A DNA stretch of 64,000 bases from Clostridia bacterium (GTDB taxonomy: Bacteria; Bacillota; Clostridia; Christensenellales; Borkfalkiaceae), in contig JAFSLQ010000040.1 of the NCBI GenBank assembly GCA_017448355.1, positions 1 through 64,000 of the forward strand, given 5' to 3'. The stretch's first letter is position 1, and every line of letters starts with the position of its first letter. Shown piece after piece: positions 31,501-35,677 of the stretch. The position numbers and the translations under genes were made by a program. The notes under the pieces are model-generated. The model was not told where the DNA came from and ran no database searches. It worked only from the letters and a program-made list of their open reading frames with translations.

Positions 31501-31772
31501 TTGTTTTTGTGAGCAATAATGCGGAATATATAGCGACTTATAAACAGCAGAAAGTGGTTATAAAAGGCGATATAAACGGTGACGGTATAGTTAACACAAG
31601 GGACGTTGGATTGTTAAAACAACACGTAGTAGGAACGATAACTTTATCCGACGACCAGATAGAAGTGGCTAACGTTTATGAGGATTATGATGATTTAGGA
31701 AATGCTATCGTCAATACCCGTGACGTGGCAAAATTGCAACAGTATATTGTGGGGATAATTGATAATATTTAA
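19569..31772 (+). CDS. Giant BspA-like leucine-rich-repeat surface protein with C-terminal dockerin (4067 aa)
   Basis: N-terminal hydrophobic segment (ALVLALLFAVSTPLLIF, about residues 18-34) looks like a signal peptide or membrane anchor. A D/E-rich linker (about 45-150) precedes BspA-type LRRs (about 150-2430), dense with the 23-residue unit IPDSVTSIGxxAFxxCSSLT. About 2480-3140 is a beta-rich region with no recognised family; about 3150-3560 has short repeated strands like a sensor or propeller domain. About 3580-3760 are CARDB-like (VAVKNNGNIAASG). About 3860-3990 are two InlB-type repeats (YNFSGWDTDG, YDFIGWDREI). About 4000-4063 is a dockerin with loops DINGDGIVNTRD and a longer second loop ending NAIVNTRD. 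GGGGAG precedes the ATG. Likely an adhesin that docks to the adjacent cohesin protein. Confidence 0.85.
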   Translation: MFKTIKEAFKQAFRDWLALVLALLFAVSTPLLIFKQGDYSIAFAEQEQSEESNNEEIYNQLSGGDDEYYTPSIDDLRGNSSDRNSSGDKIDIEEFEFGIDKDGTSALPSDEKGNEEDLGKKSGEEEYTPRTVVPEDGYYDAEENSNPIIMNDDGLRLQLSVSGDYYTVVNYAASAKRVTIPERHTDGIPIKAIGDSAFSGKETVETILLHSGITHIGEGVFDNCTKLKFNEDENGGQYLGTADNPFYYFHSVSDKNITSYTVNQDTVLIGAYSLFNFDELREVVFPKTALKMGYNAIGGCDKIESVTLPFVGETGDGVTNAHLGWAFGARTIGGNIFYMPRTLKTLVILGGAKIRQNAFYGADMIENLTVPYLGNRLNYNTNGFLSYFWGGNTYNDNIVPISVKRVEILSGITSIKNYAFYKLTKIEEVVIPDGVTSIGYAAFRDCSSLTSITISDSVTSIGESAFRDCSGLTSTIIPSSVTSIGSYAFSGCSSLTSVMFGENSQLTSIENSAFYGCNSLTSVIIPDGVTSIGSGAFYNCRSLTSITVYDNNVNYKSINGNLYSKDGTTLIQYARGKTATEFIIPDSVTSISASAFYNCSNLTSIVIPSSVTSIGNSAFSGCSGLTSITLPDSVTSIELSAFSGCSGLTSITIPDSITSIGYHTFYNCSSLTSITIPDSVTSIGQDAFCNCSSLISITIPDSVTSIGNSAFMWCRSLMSITIPNGVTSIGNYMFNGCNSLSEITIPDGVTIIGDSAFNDCRSLTSITIPDSVTSIGNRAFYGCSRLKKITTSDSVTSIGNYAFYNCSNLYYVTNKSNLVLTFGSSDNGYVAYYAKAIEDKDGNVTYRDDTIFIENDFVFEYALGEYRLIEYIGSEDTVTLPLTYNGNPYTVYYMKGVKNVIIPQGFTSIGEYAFRNCSSLTSIVIPDGVTSIGTDTFKGCTSLEDISIGTNNAYFTFENGVLYNKAKTQIVFVLPTVKDIVIPKTVTSFSFSNTGIVSARFEEGTSITSIGRQAFEYCSSLTSIVIPDSVTSIRYRAFSGCSSLTSITIPDSVIYIEQETFSNCSSLRSITIPNSVTSIGLHTFYNCSSLTSIIIPDSVTSIGSDAFYNCSSLTSVTIGNSVKSIGNSAFSGCSSLASIILGQNVTSIGQYAFSDCSSLTSITIPRKVAFIENHAFSGCTSLENIFVDTSYGFFKFENGILYNQAKTQIVFVVSMAKDIIIPKTVTSFSFNGNTEIVSVRFEEGTNITSIGQQAFYGCSSLESVTIPDSVTNIELSAFSGCSSLTSITIPDSVTSIEQFVFQNCSSLASMIIPDSVTSIGSSAFRNCSSLTSVIIPDSVIYIAQAAFYNCSSLTNITIPDSVTSIGGYAFSGCSSLNSITIPDSVTSIGQQAFYGCSSLESVTIPDSVTSIELSAFSGCSSLTNITIPDNVTSIDGYAFRNCSGMASITIPDGVTSIGECAFEGCSGLTNIKIPDSVTSIGNSAFNGCSSLYYIINKSNLQLSFGSGSMNNGGVAYYAKAIEDKDGNVTYKNNTLIENDFMFEYVSNEYRLIAYIGSEDTVTLPLTYNGNPYTVYYMKGVKNVIIPYGVTSIGGYAFAYCRSLTGITIGNSLTRIGQQAFSYCTNLTSVNLPNSINYLSSNAFSGCENLTTINYGGEYNEWRCISKASNWDDGIESYTVNVKPDSGLLYESDNDITEFYVSGYNGISGIAAVPAFYAGRAVTQVFDNAFLANETLISITLPDTIVKIGKSAFKNCINLTDIYIPDSVAVIRFAIFEGCISLAGINLPYLGKVLNDKVGGYLGYSFGAYTYEENGAYIPKNLKTVTVRQGESVINGAFYNCEHLTTVNLQGIVTEIGDYAFYNAKSLTDFIFPNDLIKIGNYAFYNARGFTSVQLPDVLTAIGKFAFANANALTGFVIPDSVTYIGESALYGSNSLRSITIGKGLGYAATVIYDENGNATVTSGIEDIVYGNPLFGLDKNNSQLERYIVADEHPAFMAGENGILYVKLSVIVDNAAKNIEVAVVDVPATLNLSVYSLPDYIVEIYPYAFAYNRSLTSIDLEYVRQIGNNAFFECTGLITVNFYDSAIQPPEELVTYIGNKSYSQRIDDRAFMGCINLLKADLQSDGIISIGDGAFMDCTGLRTVILGTGIREIGLNAFGTSSAGGGALERIVVHKDNPYYADIDGVLFAINEDGSLTLVLYPACHIGYVDHIEEKYVTETVLRIKYTKVGFMPVPYLVTETVTRIEQIIYQTTEYITDYAIPTVDADNNPVEVSAIESYAFKNAKHLDYLTVNPSAEMKIGDYAFSDSYIQSVYIGENVTSIGLLRGEGEYTVFSGADYLINIDLAENNAYYSSIDGVLFDKDITKLIKYPSQKTGNEYYIPKTVDTIASMAFKDNHNIGIVSVNSNLLAVGLEAFYGCSDLQVIYFNHVYAPKSVMENAFTVKLSVNNDKHQAILGYNESYYENGNGENQYGWQNYDGVYNIKAYDVVPTYDPDYRESLYYAVVVVDTLGYKIDGVWISLSDFNGNTETVATQDGIATFWSYKGAEENNEFTLDFEEMYTLSVLDEMGEYFPYLSENIFLDGKTCVTYITLTKKPEVYGVSCNGKEINSESVILNKSQFDFDISSEGLSLGGNFNLGSLGFNFGKDGIGVYHESVTITVVAYVDKSLVSSLTKNSCVLLQNGNLIPNVEVSSLKTTDDGMALYHFEVPVFYLVAQVPICAKFEIEGQENQAVETYLNIDVINFNFTVNDIDFKFGDLQLDLAGAGEIIMKLLNGKSWNFNIGDNVKFGIDIEDDEIQLGLSAKYKSSKTSSNNTAFGAEEGFELYKQAHSKGSYFYQFKFPVVEIRDEGISVDGNKVTRKIIHSLTFDIRFYECPDVDNYFYYRCRIYEGLYENRLCDKFGRVNGLESFLGNEIQGRDRVAMKASMIMISYLASLVDYDSSAENLIERFKFKTITKTDSDFKKSLASVKIIDEKYVSKNNPSVENTQNFSVGLEGQIVLKYDKVNLLRISSGYVKGTISYTFTHNSQFVVWVIPVTLEVKVGIDGTLLLNLTVDESKRLTVEDLKLMVSAYVSANLGVGCSLVSAGVYGKIGTIFILEFYPDFGVEKWNINGEIGVYAKFLWWRKDATIWSGSYDIINRESKRSAAVKSRGLASMYLASEYEPATPNDVSENAKLFIVDGEIYKIYYENVYGRENYDENNFVKLCISKWADEDWTNGILIDDNGLNDASYMLYEDDGNMYLIYTQRLVKNNSADVNDIYADMGNLTIKTARISGTTVSDVQEIYSETNKYKYLEQITVRNGTLTAVWAENADNNMFGVSPDNYIDANGVSQISETTANSIWLSTYENSAWTKPICIKNGLSAITNLLINNSGDIYYIVDTDGNLVTTEDRVLYVKRASSLEHVAINDINEGSITNVFTYGDKVVYRFNAVETDNEESIMNTGLYSIKNSVSEQLVLDDKITEEISDNFKPVINSDGEIVAYVYYQNITWTEGEGKEERDCTGSALYGIFYDGEWNSPVIIIGAKENAYISAFDMELIDNETALFITISFVDDGSSVWEETKIISLDEDVVLNGYEIKYTDQTLILTLQNSGAKSAEVYANVDGRIILLTEQLKSGASETFKVLIGANKTPNVSIYTTKTSVDSEILNGLDFNYSDLNPSAKQIIIGGENMLLVAVKNNGNIAASGTVYLKAGNDITDIDGHFYSKDIPLINAGGIYYFEKSLEGFTDYSLALKIIVDTDTEKGEAADNNIQYFSVNFATSATGNDVKIVPLIASDYFEVPLMPKENLTIEYITNGFTLDSILIDENVLSDANYSVIDNNIIIDKEYISNLSAGNYQVLAVFICKENIETCGFTLKVLDKYTLTWTYFDGEKEIFVETFVDEGYKPVAPAIPDSYETDYYIYNFSGWDTDGNGVADKMSATKSDTAYFAIYREESKQFTVNWQVGEKTFSEKYSYEQIPEFKGNTVLDGYDFIGWDREIVFVSNNAEYIATYKQQKVVIKGDINGDGIVNTRDVGLLKQHVVGTITLSDDQIEVANVYEDYDDLGNAIVNTRDVAKLQQYIVGIIDNI
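20850..24060 (+). repeat. 69-nt coding tandem repeats of the LRR array
   Basis: In-frame 69-nt units encoding IPDSVTSIGxxAFxxCSSLTSIT, with ACAAGTATA and AGCAGTTTAAC recurring almost unchanged. A block near 23311 recurs at 23725, exactly 414 nt (six units) away. Two larger modules also occur twice: YYAKAIEDKDGNVTY to VKNVIIP (about 22040-22280 and 24110-24320) and KAKTQIVF to FEEGT (about 22460-22590 and 23180-23300). The array uses AT-rich codons, unlike later LRRs of the same protein. Confidence 0.85.
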
Positions 31773-31776
31773 ATCG

Positions 31777-31875
31777 TTTCGGGGAAATTTTGGGGAAAAG
31801 AAATCGCAAAATCGTAAGGTTTTACTTAATGATTTTGGTTTTAGCCACAAGGTTCAAGTCCCATCCTTCACACCA
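31777..31875 (+). repeat. Right island end: GGGGA arm motifs and 25-bp attachment core
   Basis: The stretch starts 5 nt after the giant gene's stop. TTTCGGGGAAATTTTGGGGA (31777-31796) is followed by 54 nt and then the 25-bp core at 31851-31875, identical to 12486-12510. As on the left, the bases before the core (CAAGG) cannot complete a T-stem, so no intact tRNA is recreated here. Confidence 0.7.
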
Positions 31876-31961
31876 GAACGGGGTATCAGCCCTTTACATC
31901 AAAAACCGAAAACGCATTGTTTGCGTTTTCGGTTTTTTTCTTTTTAGGCTGTACCCCGTTC
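31876..31961. terminator. Terminator nested inside a larger inverted repeat
   Basis: GAACGGGGTATCAGCC (31876-31891) pairs with GGCTGTACCCCGTTC (31947-31961). Inside is AAAACCGAAAACGCA-TTGT-TTGCGTTTTCGGTTTTTTTC (about 31901-31939), a strong terminator that would also stop leftward transcription less well. It begins on the base after the attachment core. Confidence 0.65.
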
Positions 31962-32046
31962 CGTGTATATTATGCGAAAATGAAATATGGACGCGATTGA
32001 AACCTATGGTTTAGCAATCGCTATTCCGTCGCAAACTCCGTTTGCT

Positions 32047-32226
32047 CCTTACAAGTCCCAACCTTCACACCGCGTCGCGGCAAGGCAACGTAGAAAACTG
32101 TTGACAAAAGTTTGTCAACAGTGGTCGTTTACGCCTGCCGCTCCTTTTCCCGCAAATCTTTTGCTGTGCAAAATCTTTGCGGGAGCCCTTAATTAAAATA
32201 ATATGTTTGATATGGGACTTGAACGG
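32047..32226. repeat. Further att-like fragments and palindromes right of the island
   Basis: 32047-32071 differs from the 25-bp core at a few positions (TTACAAGTCCCA-ACCTTCACACC). On the minus strand 32225-32213 reads GTTCAAGTCCCAT, an exact 13-nt inverted copy of part of the core. Between them lie a perfect 24-bp palindrome with half CTGTTGACAAAA (32098-32121) and a hairpin CCCGCAAA...TTTGCGGG (32149-32183). No protein gene is supported in 31876-32331; it looks like debris of earlier insertions. Confidence 0.5.
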
Positions 32227-32274
32227 GTAGGTATCGGCGAAAGAAAAATTTTAAAAAATATTTTTAAAAATCGC

Positions 32275-32304
32275 TTGCCTTGAATGCACCCGTTATGGTA
32301 TAAT
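32275..32304 (+). promoter_or_regulatory. Promoter of the uraA-upp operon
   Basis: TTGCCT (32275-32280), 18-nt spacer, TATAAT (32299-32304) with TGG just upstream (extended -10). Predicted start near 32311, about 20 nt before the leader ORF. Confidence 0.75.
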
Positions 32305-32331
32305 CATCGAGAAATGAAAGGAGCAAGGGTT

Positions 32332-32430
32332 ATGGCACTTATTTTAGGTCAGAATTTCATAAAGACTAAATTATGTCAGCCGTTTTATTCTTTAAACTCT
32401 TCTTCTTTAAAAAGTCGTTTTCTCTTTTAG
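32332..32430 (+). CDS. Leader peptide of uraA-upp (32 aa)
   Basis: ATG 32332 with AAGGAG (32318-32323) at 8-nt spacing, stronger than needed for a chance ORF. The peptide starts MALILGQNFIKTKLCQPFYS and continues with Leu, Asn, Ser and Phe codons in a very U-rich tract (about 32380-32428). The stop codon TAG (32428-32430) overlaps the first two bases of the terminator stem. A ribosome that reaches the stop would cover the stem and allow read-through. This arrangement recalls pyrBI of E. coli, where slow transcription of a U-rich leader at low UTP lets the ribosome catch up. The peptide itself probably has no function. Confidence 0.65.
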   Translation: MALILGQNFIKTKLCQPFYSLNSSSLKSRFLF

Positions 32431-32456
32431 AAGTCCTTGCGGGACTTCTTTTTTTT
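32429..32456 (+). terminator. Attenuator terminator before uraA
   Basis: AGAAGTCC (32429-32436), 5-nt loop, GGACTTCT (32442-32449), then an uninterrupted U-run to 32456. It lies 50 nt upstream of the uraA start and after the promoter, so it must be read through for uraA-upp expression. Confidence 0.8.
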
Positions 32457-32505
32457 GCCAAAACGACGGGTTTTACTGAGAATTAAATTTTAGGAGGATA
32501 TACAT

Positions 32506-33873
32506 ATGAACAAGGGTGTTAACCTTACTTACCAAGTAGAAGACAAGCCGAAGTTTCCGCAGATTCTCGTGTTTGCTCTTCAACAACTGCTCGCTATTAT
32601 GGCGGCGACTATCGCAGTTCCCGCGATAATAGGGAACGGCATGCAGGCGTCAGCGGCTCTCTTCGGGGCAGGCGTGGGAACGCTCGTATATTTATTGTTT
32701 ACGAAATTCAAAAGCCCTGTATTTTTAGGCAGTTCGTTCGCGTTCTTAGGCTCAATGGCGGCGGCTTTTGCCGGCGGCGTTTCTATGTCGCTCGGCTATC
32801 TCGGTTTAATTATCGGCGCGGCGTTTGCGGGACTTGTATACGTCGTCATCGCAATCATCGTTAAATTTGCGGGAACAAATTGGATAAACAAACTTATGCC
32901 CGCGGTCGTAATAGGACCTACGGTTGCTATCATCGGTCTTTCGCTTGCGGGAAACGCTATCGGCGACCTTACTACTAACGGTTCGGGGCTTGCTTGTTCT
33001 CCGTACGTCGCTATGGTTTGCGGTCTTGTAACCTTGGCGGTAACCATCATCTGCTCCGTTTACGGCAAGAAAATGATTAAAATGATACCGTTCGTCATCG
33101 GTATTTTGGCGGGTTATGCGGTTGCGCTTATCTTCACGCTTTGCGCAGGCGATAACGCGGCGTTCAAAGTTCTTGACTTTACCAAATTCGAAAATATGAA
33201 ATGGTATCCCGAATTTACCTTCCTTACCGCGTTTAAGGGCGATTACGGTTATGGCGAAGTAGGCAATATCGGCGCATATCTCGGAACTATCGCGGTAGCG
33301 TATATTCCCGTTGCGTTCGTTGTGTTTGCGGAACACATCGCAGACCACAAAAACCTTTCTTCCATCATCGGCAGAGATTTGCTCGATAAACCCGGTCTTC
33401 ACAGAACTTTACTCGGCGACGGTGTCGGCTCTATTGCAGGTGCGTTCTTCGGGGGATGTCCCAACACCACTTACGGCGAATCGGTAGGCTGCGTAGCAAT
33501 CTCCGGCAACGCTTCCGTACTTACGATACTTTATACCGCTTGTATGGCAATAGTAATATCGTTTATCGCTCCGTTCTCGGCGTTCCTTGCAACAATCCCG
33601 CCGTGCGTAATGGGCGGTGTGTGCGTAGCGCTTTACGGTTTTATCGCGGTATCCGGCTTAAAGATGATACAGGGCGTTGACCTTAACGACCACAGCAACC
33701 TTTTCACGGTGTCCGTAATCTTAATTGCCGGAGTTGGCGGTATGACCGTAAACTTCGGTTCGGTAGTGATAACCAAAGTTGCTTGCGCGTTGATACTCGG
33801 TATCTTAACCAACCTTCTCTGCGCTAAGGCAAGAAAGAATAAAGAAAAAGAAGAAAACGAAGAAAACAAATAA
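32506..33873 (+). CDS. uraA: Uracil permease (NCS2/UraA family)
   Basis: 455 residues with about 12-14 membrane segments. It begins MNKGVNLTYQVEDKPKFPQI and continues with LQQLLAIMAATIAVPAIIGN; the NCS2 signature region includes FAEHIADHKNLSSIIGRDLL and GCPNTTYGESVGCVAISGNA. It imports uracil by proton symport. AGGAGG (32491-32496) precedes the ATG. It is followed after 11 nt by upp, giving an uptake-salvage pair. Because the product transports pyrimidine, a UTP-sensing leader is the expected control. Confidence 0.93.
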   Translation: MNKGVNLTYQVEDKPKFPQILVFALQQLLAIMAATIAVPAIIGNGMQASAALFGAGVGTLVYLLFTKFKSPVFLGSSFAFLGSMAAAFAGGVSMSLGYLGLIIGAAFAGLVYVVIAIIVKFAGTNWINKLMPAVVIGPTVAIIGLSLAGNAIGDLTTNGSGLACSPYVAMVCGLVTLAVTIICSVYGKKMIKMIPFVIGILAGYAVALIFTLCAGDNAAFKVLDFTKFENMKWYPEFTFLTAFKGDYGYGEVGNIGAYLGTIAVAYIPVAFVVFAEHIADHKNLSSIIGRDLLDKPGLHRTLLGDGVGSIAGAFFGGCPNTTYGESVGCVAISGNASVLTILYTACMAIVISFIAPFSAFLATIPPCVMGGVCVALYGFIAVSGLKMIQGVDLNDHSNLFTVSVILIAGVGGMTVNFGSVVITKVACALILGILTNLLCAKARKNKEKEENEENK

Positions 33874-33884
33874 GGTAGTTAAAA

Positions 33885-34523
33885 ATGAAAGAATATAAGA
33901 ACGTCCATATTCTCGACCATCCGCTCATCAGACATAAACTTGCGATAATCAGGAACAAGAATACGGACACCAAACAGTTCAGAGAAATAATCGGCGAACT
34001 TGCGACGCTTATGGCGTACGAAAGTTTCAAAGACGTTCCCACGCAGGAAATCGAAGTGGAAACGCCCTTAGAAAAGACAAAGCAAATAGTCGTAAAGGAA
34101 AATTCCGTAGCGATAGTACCTATTCTTCGTGCGGGACTCGGTATGGTGGACGGCATTTTAACGCTGTTCCCCGCGGCAAAAGTAGGGCATATAGGTCTTT
34201 ACCGCGATGAAGAAACGTTAGAGCCACACGAGTACTACTGCAAATTGCCGAAGAACATAGAAGAAAAAGTGGTAATGGTTGTAGACCCGATGCTGGCGAC
34301 GGGCGGAAGTGCTTGCGACGCGATTAAACTTCTTAAAAAACGCGGTTGCAAGAGAATAAAACTTATGTCCATAATCGCCGCGCCGGTGGGTGTGGAAAAG
34401 GTAGCCGAAAGTTATCCTGACGTAGAAATTTACGTGTCCACGCTGGATAGATGCTTGAACGAAAACGGATATATTCTTCCGGGTCTTGGTGACGCGGGCG
34501 ACAGAATTTTCGGCACGAAATAA
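33885..34523 (+). CDS. upp: Uracil phosphoribosyltransferase
   Basis: 212 residues, the usual size. [20 protein letters not shown] is typical, as are [18 protein letters not shown] and the PRPP loop [18 protein letters not shown]; the C-terminus [18 protein letters not shown] is the uracil-binding end. It makes UMP from uracil and PRPP. It is co-transcribed with uraA and ends at a strong terminator. Confidence 0.97.
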   Translation: MKEYKNVHILDHPLIRHKLAIIRNKNTDTKQFREIIGELATLMAYESFKDVPTQEIEVETPLEKTKQIVVKENSVAIVPILRAGLGMVDGILTLFPAAKVGHIGLYRDEETLEPHEYYCKLPKNIEEKVVMVVDPMLATGGSACDAIKLLKKRGCKRIKLMSIIAAPVGVEKVAESYPDVEIYVSTLDRCLNENGYILPGLGDAGDRIFGTK

Positions 34524-34539
34524 AAACGTTAAATCACAT

Positions 34540-34571
34540 AAAAAAGAACTCTCAAAAGAGAGTTCTTTTTT
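34540..34571 (+). terminator. Terminator after upp
   Basis: AAAAAAGAACTCTC-AAAA-GAGAGTTCTTTTTT, 14 perfect pairs, A-run and T-run on both sides, so it could work in both directions. Confidence 0.9.
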
Positions 34572-34582
34572 GTAGTAAGGTC

Positions 34583-34611
34583 TTGCAAAAATTGTCAAAA
34601 TGTTGTAGAAT
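34583..34611 (+). promoter_or_regulatory. Promoter of the type I toxin mRNA
   Basis: TTGCAA (34583-34588), 17-nt spacer, TAGAAT (34606-34611). The start near 34618 leaves a 65-nt 5' UTR with the regulatory stems. Confidence 0.55.
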
Positions 34612-34682
34612 ATAGCGGTATAGTTGCATAGGCGACTGTGGCGGTTAGCACTTCTGCCCGCAAGGGAAAGGAGGTGCTGCGT

Positions 34683-34754
34683 ATGGAATACATATCGTTT
34701 TTTCTTGTTTTATATGCTGTAATCATTATTTTACGCGAAATAAAAAAGAAATAG
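34683..34754 (+). CDS. Putative type I toxin peptide (23 aa, single membrane span)
   Basis: MEYISFFLVL then YAVIIILREIKKK: a short hydrophobic helix with a basic tail, like the small holin-like toxins of Bacillota. AAAGGAGG precedes the ATG. The Shine-Dalgarno is buried: GCACTTCT (34648-34655) pairs with GGAGGTGC (34670-34677). The 5' UTR segment GGCGGTTAGC (34640-34649) is an exact complement of GCTAACCGCC (34805-34814) downstream of the ORF, the long-range 5'-3' lock seen in type I toxin mRNAs. A divergently transcribed RNA with its own consensus promoter covers the 3' part. Membrane depolarisation is the expected action (inference). Confidence 0.6.
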   Translation: MEYISFFLVLYAVIIILREIKKK

Positions 34755-34832
34755 CCGCCCTCTGGTCAGTTTGGACGGTTATTTCTAAATAATCTACAAC
34801 ATCGGCTAACCGCCTACTCGGTTCGCCTTTGC
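34740..34832 (-). ncRNA. Putative antisense RNA antitoxin
   Basis: The minus-strand promoter at 34867-34839 predicts a start near 34832. The RNA would overlap the toxin mRNA's 3' region, including the long-range pairing segment 34805-34814 and the toxin stop codon. It could end at CCGTCC...GGGCGG (34778-34755) followed by TATTTCTTTTTTATTT. Confidence 0.5.
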
Positions 34833-34838
34833 AATTAT

Positions 34839-34867
34839 ATTTTAGTACTTTATTTTCTCTTTGTCAA
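34839..34867 (-). promoter_or_regulatory. Promoter of the antisense RNA
   Basis: TTGACA (34867-34862), 17-nt spacer, TAAAAT (34844-34839). It is closer to consensus than the toxin promoter, as expected for an antitoxin RNA. Confidence 0.65.
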
Positions 34868-34889
34868 TAGTTTATGACAAAAAAACCGA

Positions 34890-34914
34890 AATCGCCCGCG
34901 TATAGCGGGCGATT
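34890..34914 (-). terminator. Terminator after the XRE gene
   Basis: AATCGCCCGC, 5-nt loop, GCGGGCGATT; on the minus strand it is followed by TCGGTTTTTTT. It lies 3 nt past the XRE stop codon. Confidence 0.85.
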
Positions 34915-34916
34915 CT

Positions 34917-35114
34917 TTAAGCCAAGAAATCGTTAAGCGATAAATTAATTTTATGCGACAGAATAAATAAAGTAGTTAAAGGCACGTTTTTCCCATGCAC
35001 AATTTTATTGAACGTAGAAATTTTTACATCGTATTTTTTACAAAATTCGTAAGCGGTCAGATTGTTGTCTTTAACAAATTCTATAAGGGCAGTTCCGTCA
35101 ACCGTATATTTCAT
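34917..35114 (-). CDS. Small XRE-family HTH regulator
   Basis: 65 residues, nearly all of it one Cro/C1-type helix-turn-helix: LTAYEFCKKYDVKISTFNKI then VHGKNVPLTTLFILSHKINL. AAGGAG (35126-35121 region) precedes the ATG. A consensus promoter more than 260 nt upstream and a long structured leader control it. The 11-bp inverted repeat at 35402-35412 and 35446-35456 overlaps its -35 and could be its own operator. Confidence 0.8.
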   Translation of the reverse strand: MKYTVDGTALIEFVKDNNLTAYEFCKKYDVKISTFNKIVHGKNVPLTTLFILSHKINLSLNDFLA

Positions 35115-35134
35115 AATAGTTTCTCCTTTTTAAA

Positions 35135-35375
35135 ATAATAAGTGCCGCAACCTTTCGATATGCGGCACAGAGAGAAACGCACTACCGAAGGTTAGTTTCT
35201 GTCAAAAACCTAACAACAAAACAACTAATAATTTTCCATAGGAAAAAATAAAAGCATCTTTTCATCGATAGAAGCGTTATCTCCGCTCTATGCGGTGCTT
35301 TTAAATTTTTTCCCTTTTTAAAAGGATTATAAAGTTGTTTTATTACGTTAAAAACATAACGTTAGGTTTTTGACA
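35135..35375 (-). ncRNA. Long structured leader or small RNA upstream of the XRE gene
   Basis: The predicted start (about 35375) is the first base of a 15-bp perfect terminal stem (TGTCAAAAACCTAAC with GTTAGGTTTTTGACA, 35361-35375 and 35200-35214). Inside are AAAACAACT/AGTTGTTTT (9 bp) and a roughly 16-bp GGGAAAAAAT...GCA stem, then small GC hairpins at the tip, making a 176-nt rod. It is followed by GTGCCGCA...TGCGGCAC and TTATTATTTT (35166-35135 region), a terminator shape just before the XRE ribosome binding site. It may be an independent small RNA, an attenuated leader, or a miniature inverted-repeat element; no target-site duplication was seen. Confidence 0.45.
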
Positions 35376-35380
35376 CTTTG

Positions 35381-35409
35381 ATTATACAATATTCAACACC
35401 GCAAGTCAA
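35381..35409 (-). promoter_or_regulatory. Promoter of the XRE leader, overlapping an inverted repeat
   Basis: TTGACT (35409-35404), 17-nt spacer, TATAAT (35386-35381). The -35 lies in one half of CAAGTCAAATT...AATTTGACTTG (35402-35412 and 35446-35456). Confidence 0.65.
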
Positions 35410-35513
35410 ATTGTTTTGTTTTTTTATTCTTAAAAAGATTGTCTTAATTTGACTTGTTTTGTCGAAAAGACGGAAAATTGAAAAAATAGGGGGATTTTCA
35501 CTAAAAAGTCCTT

Positions 35514-35549
35514 TAAAAAGAAAAAGTCCCTTAATCGCTTTCGATTAAG
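35514..35549 (-). terminator. Terminator after the 32-residue ORF
   Basis: Minus strand CTTAATCG-AAAG-CGATTAAG followed by GGACTTTTTCTTTTT. It ends the transcript of the small ORF at 35677-35579. Confidence 0.6.
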
Positions 35550-35578
35550 AGTGCCCTCTTAGGTGTTACCCTTTTGCG

Positions 35579-35677
35579 TTAAAAGTTTTTTACGTTGAAA
35601 TTCATAAGCGCGTATATTGCTGCAAACGTTTCATTGATTGCAAAAAACTTTTCGCAAGATTTAAAGAACTTTTTCAT
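35579..35677 (-). CDS. Small protein, 32 aa, unknown
   Basis: ATG 35677 with AAAGGAGG 5-7 nt upstream. The peptide starts MKKFFKSCEKFFAINETFAA, is rich in Phe and Lys, amphipathic, and has one Cys. It has its own consensus promoter (35818-35791), a leader of about 110 nt with a GAAAGTG-TTTT-CACTTTC palindrome (35765-35782), and a terminator, so the locus looks like a real single-gene transcript. I do not recognise it. Confidence 0.45.
   Translation of the reverse strand: MKKFFKSCEKFFAINETFAAIYALMNFNVKNF

Larger units (their letters stand above)
12486..31875. mobile_element. Integrated island, about 19.4 kb, tyrosine-integrase type, carrying a cohesin/dockerin surface operon
   Basis: The ends are an exact 25-bp direct repeat (12486-12510 and 31851-31875) that reads like a tRNA T-loop to CCA end. 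A tyrosine recombinase gene lies just inside the left end and points toward it, as usual for tRNA-targeting elements. Paired GGGGA motifs (12631-12652 and 31777-31800) inside both ends could be integrase arm sites. Cargo: mobilisation-like protein, HTH protein, Fic protein, riboregulated peptide, cohesin protein and a giant LRR-dockerin protein. No full conjugation set is visible, so it would need a helper to move. The integrase-to-Fic part is more AT-rich than the flanks. Confidence 0.75.

Noticed and set aside
35200..35375. 6S RNA
   Set aside because: Length and rod shape fit, but I cannot verify the central bubble, and a regulator gene follows directly; kept as an unclassified structured RNA.
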